64,000 bases of DNA from Saxidomus purpurata. Its lineage: Eukaryota > Mollusca > Bivalvia > Venerida > Veneridae. Positions 59,700 to 64,000 of this stretch are shown piece by piece. Below the pieces are notes generated by a model, which did no database searches, was not told where the DNA came from, and worked only from the letters and a program-made list of their open reading frames with translations. Made by a program: the position numbers and the translations under genes. Numbering within the stretch: position 1 is the first letter of the stretch; every line of letters starts with the position of its first letter. The stretch covers positions 8,433,408-8,497,407 of the forward strand of contig JAFMSR010000017.1 of the NCBI GenBank assembly GCA_022818135.1, written 5' to 3'.

Positions 59700-60100
59700 A
59701 CACCCACAATCATGTACACACACACATATACACTACCAACACACACTAGCATACAAAGCAAACACACGAGGACAAAACGAACAATTAAAGGAACACAGTG
59801 GGGCACCGCCTTGGAACGGTCAGTGGCAAAGAGGGAAGCATAGCGTCCAACTGTAAACGGGTTGAACACCAAACATGCGGTGTGTCTCAAAACAGTTGGG
59901 TCGTAACCTCTTTTAACAAAACGTTTTATAATTTTAGCAAATACAGTTGGAAAATTGCCATGACCCAAAATCTTACGAAGTTTGTAAACCACATCCCCAT
60001 AAAAATCGGGTTTTGAAATACCTTCTCGCAGAAGAGTCTTTAGATTACTATTGAATTTCAAAACCAAATCAGAATTACGATAGTAAAATTTAGCAAAATA
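59255..60100. mobile_element. inverted retroelement pair with RT 3' part, copy 20
   Basis: 59255-59567 is a plus terminal unit with part of the UTR. 59578-59830 is a minus terminal unit. 59831-60100 is a minus RT C-terminal fragment. The two terminal units face each other 3' end to 3' end with only about 10 bases between, forming a large hairpin. Several bases are missing in the plus unit (GGTCGTGGCTTCCCTG). The minus RT joins the terminal unit directly, skipping the UTR and RT stop. Confidence 0.85.
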
Positions 60101-60350
60101 AATCAGCCATTTGTCGTTACGTTAGTCGGAGCTGTATCGTTAAATCGGAGCCAGTGTGTTTTGCCGATACAGCGTGTTACACACATGCCTTAAATATGCG
60201 ATTGGAGTTTTCATTTTCAAATCCTGTATTTATATACGTTCCGTACAACATGGGACAAGAATAGATTGGGTTGCGAGTCCATACCACAAGCATCTGTTAA
60301 ACAGTATCGCTTAGTCAGTCTAATGTCATCATTAAAGACGCGTTATACGT
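60101..60350. other. intergenic, nothing recognised
   Basis: No supported gene. Confidence 0.4.
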
Positions 60351-60950
60351 TAAAGGGGCACTCCCTACATCTAGAAGATTATATTCTCGAAACATAGATT
60401 ATGTGCTCAATGAACGTAAAATGGTAAATAAATTGAATCTCAAAGAAGAAACTATGGCTATAAATGTTTCATTTTACCACAATTAATCAATATAGAGGCC
60501 GCCTCCACCCAACAACTCTAAATAGACTATTGAATGGTTTACGGTATTGCAGTATACTTTTAACCGCTGATTTAATTGATAAAGACATTGTACAATTAAT
60601 GGGTGGATGCGATTTATTTCTGAAAGCCTCTATATTGATGAATTGTGGTAAAATGATATAGAGGTTTTAAATCGCATCCACCCATTATTTTGATTAATTG
60701 TTGTAAAATGATATAGACTTTCTGTAATAAATCGCATCCACCCATTAATTGTACAACAACATCTCTACATAAATTATTGAATGGTTTACGGTACTGCAAT
60801 TTATTTTAAACCGCTGGTTTTAATCGATAATGTCTGGGAATGCATAGCTGAAACCTTCAAAACTTCAAAAGATTCTATTTTGTATATTCTACAAAATATT
60901 CTGAGGTTATCACTCGTTTGGTTCAATGGGTTTGTTACAATGGGTTTCAA
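60351..60950 (+). repeat. rearranged family B MITE
   Basis: It starts TTAAAGGGGCACTCCCTACA. The internal part is repeated in both orientations: AATCGCATCCACCCATTA at 60670 and 60731, and its inverse TAATGGGTGGATGCGATTTA at 60597. It is a compound of several copies. Confidence 0.65.
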
Positions 60951-60952
60951 TA

Positions 60953-61799
<847 letters not shown>

Positions 61800-63490
61800 T
61801 TAAGCTGCTCGCTCTCAGATTTTATAAAAATAAAGTTCTTGAAACTGTATGTAAATAACGTACTTTAGAACATATAGTCATACAAAGGCTCCAGTATAAA
61901 TTCATGTCACGTAAATCTCTCAATTTCAAATAATACGCTATCAAATTCAAAAGCGTTCAATATAAACATACAGTGTAGCGATGCCGTATAACCGACATTT
62001 TCAATCGATATCTGCATTTTATTTTAATTCTAGGCTATCATTTTACATTTATGTACAAGTATGTCAATTTTAAACAAGAGGGCCATGATGGCTCTTTATC
62101 GCTCACCCGAGTACAACTGTTTTTAACAAAGTTGCTAGAAATCATCGAAACAACCTTTCTGACAAATTTCCAGGATATTTGGGCTGAAAATGTTACCTCT
62201 AGAGTGTTAACAAGGGTTTTCCATATTTGGGCTCTGTGACCTAGTTTTTGACCCAAGATGAGCCATATTCGAACTTGAGCTAGAAATCATAGAAACAACC
62301 TTTCTGACAAATTTCCAGGATATTTGGGCTGAAAATGTTACCTCTAGAGTATTAACAAAGCTTTTCCATATTTGGGCTCTGTGACCTAGTTTTTAACACC
62401 AGATGACCCATATTGAAACTTGAGCTAGAAATCATCGAAACAACCTTTCTGACAAATTTCCACGATATTTGGGCTGAAAATGTTACCTCTAGAGTATTAA
62501 CAAGGTTTTTCCATATTAGGGCTGTGTGACCTAGTTTTTGACCCCAGATAAACCATATTGAAACTTGAGCTAGAAATCATCAAAACAACCTTTCTGACAA
62601 ATTTCCAGGATATTTGGGCTGAAAATGTTACCTCTAGAGTGTTAACAAGGGTTTTCCATATTTGGGCTCTGTGACCTAGTTTTTGACCCAAGATGAGCCA
62701 TATTCGAACTTGAGCTAGAAATCATCAAAAAAACCTTTCTGACAAATTTCAAGGATATCTGGGCTGAAAATGTAACATCTAGAGTGTTAACAAGGTTTTT
62801 CCATATTTGGGCTCTGTGACCTAGTTTTTGACCCCAGATGACCCATATTCGAACCTGGGCTAGAAATCATCAAAACAACCTTTCTGACGTATTTCCAGGA
62901 TATTTGGGCAGAAAATGTTACCTCTAGAGTGTTAACAAGGTTTTCCATATTCAGGCTGTGTGACCTAGTTTTTGACCCCAGATGACCCATATTCGAACTT
63001 GAGCTAGAAATCATCAAAACAACCTTTCTGACAAATTTCCAGGATATTTGGGCTGAAAATGTTACCTCTAGAGTGTTAACAAGGTTTTTCCATATTTGGG
63101 CTGTGTGACCTAGTTTTGACCCCAGGTGACCTATATTAAAAATTGAACTAGAAATCAACCAAACAACCTTTATGACAAATTGCCAGGATATTTGGACTGA
63201 AACAGTAGCCTCTAGAGCCTTAACAAGATTTTTCTATTTTTGGGTCATGTGACCTATTTTTCATCCGAGATGACTTATATTCAAACTCGTCCGAGTAATT
63301 ACTGGGACAAACATCCTGACCAACTTTTCCGTGACAATTGAGTCGCAAAAATGTGACCACTAGAGTGTTAACGAACTAAGTGTGGACGGACGACGGACAT
63401 TCATCGATCCTAATAGCTCACTCTGAGCCAGCTCAGGTGAGCTAAAAATAACATTTTTTTTCAACGGTAACTGTGAGCAAGCAGCTTTAA
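61800..63490 (+). repeat. family C MITE split by a pearl-like element
   Basis: The left part (61800-62074) starts TTTAAGCTGCTCGCTCTCAG; the right part (63449-63490) ends CAACGGTAACTGTGAGCAAG plus CAGCTTTAA. The break point in the MITE is at GTCAATTTT. Everything between is the pearl-like element. Confidence 0.85.
62075..63448 (+). repeat. pearl-like element with eight 145-bp units
   Basis: It begins CAAGAGGGCCATGATGGCTC then TATCGCTCACC. CTCTAGAG (ATCTAGAG in one unit) recurs at 62197, 62342, 62487, 62632, 62777, 62922, 63066 and 63210: steps of 145 five times... then 144 twice. It ends GTGTGGACGGACGACGGACA and CAGGTGAGCTAAAAA. Minus-strand frames across it are repeat shadows, not genes. Confidence 0.9.
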
Positions 63491-64000
63491 AGATCGCTGT
63501 ATGCATTATACCAGTACAACGAAGGTTACTATTGGTTTCGGTTACCACAGATAAGATTTATTCACAATTTTGTGGGACATAGTCTTTAGCACTATGCCCG
63601 ACACCCTTGATGATGTTACAGTACATGTATTCCGTTAAATATTATCGTAATGAAGAATGCCAATAAAATATTCACGCAAATGAAAATCTTTTTAACACAA
63701 TTTTTTGTTCTAGATATATTTACAAATCTAATCCGACGGATTCATGTTAAGTTTGTGAATGAATACAATACGAACAATAACTATCTCCGGCTAGGGATGC
63801 ATGAGGCGTCTCCTGAGAGGCGAAGATGAAATTCATTTACATACTGGCATGACAAGTCGTAATTTTGCACGTTCTGGGTATTCTAATCGACGTTTAAGAT
63901 TATTGTTTCAAAAAACGTGCTGGACAATCAACAGAGAAACGAGCGTCAGAACGATGAAAGTAATGAATTAAATTGGCAGTATCCATAGCTTGTGTCAAGT
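63491..64000. other. intergenic, nothing recognised
   Basis: No supported gene. Confidence 0.4.

Noticed and set aside
23817..60067. Many Cys/Val-rich and His/Thr-rich frames across the (TG)n/(AC)n tracts
   Set aside because: They translate dinucleotide repeats of the retroelement terminal unit in several frames and on both strands, so they are not proteins.
62038..63158. Several similar minus-strand frames (WKFVRKVV-type repeats)
   Set aside because: They follow the 145-bp repeat unit exactly and are broken differently in each unit, so they are repeat shadows.

Overview
The window is AT-rich eukaryotic DNA. The gene content and the repeat types point to a bivalve mollusc, but the species cannot be named from the sequence. 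Evidence: a metazoan rhodopsin-class GPCR, an intron-containing Cys-loop receptor gene, tRNA-derived SINE remnants with a GTTAAACAAC-type tail, and dispersed elements made of about 145-bp units ending in ACGG-rich DNA, as in molluscan pearl/Helitron-like repeats. Genes are sparse and repeats dominate.

Layout. 1-17000 is mostly intergenic, with SINE and other repeat remnants. 18204-19541 (minus) is an intact single-exon GPCR of 445 residues. Its last codons and about 1 kb of 3' flank (17010-18276) recur at 23477-27057 as a decayed duplicate broken by three insertions, giving paired empty and filled sites. 27359-29302 is a foldback element with about 190-bp inverted ends, a CTAA duplication and an interior full of GGTGATATCACC-type palindromes. 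39616-43747 (minus) is a four-exon nicotinic-receptor-like Cys-loop subunit with repeats in its introns. 49802-51910 (minus) holds two unrecognised intronless reading frames. One carries a retroelement insertion with an exact 29-bp target duplication plus two frame changes. From 46800 to 63500 the DNA is a mosaic of nested mobile elements.

The main theme is a retroelement family with at least 21 recognisable copies. Nearly all share one constant sense 3' end (GGCATTCCCTG, then TTTGATATTATTTTTG and T-runs), preceded by a variable (TG)n tract, and are cut off at different 5' points. One copy (23821-25480) carries a reverse transcriptase fragment between two same-orientation copies of the terminal unit. 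Two others (55459-56662, 59255-60100) have terminal units in opposite orientation. This resembles Penelope-like elements with pseudo-LTRs, but no endonuclease domain is visible. Two TTAA-associated inverted-repeat families (called B and C here) and pearl-like elements are repeatedly nested with it, so relative insertion ages can be read directly.

The GPCR and the receptor subunit are both plausible neuronal signalling genes, but nothing shows that they work together. Several homopolymer tracts (36436-36480, 60975-61262) look like sequencing or assembly artefacts.
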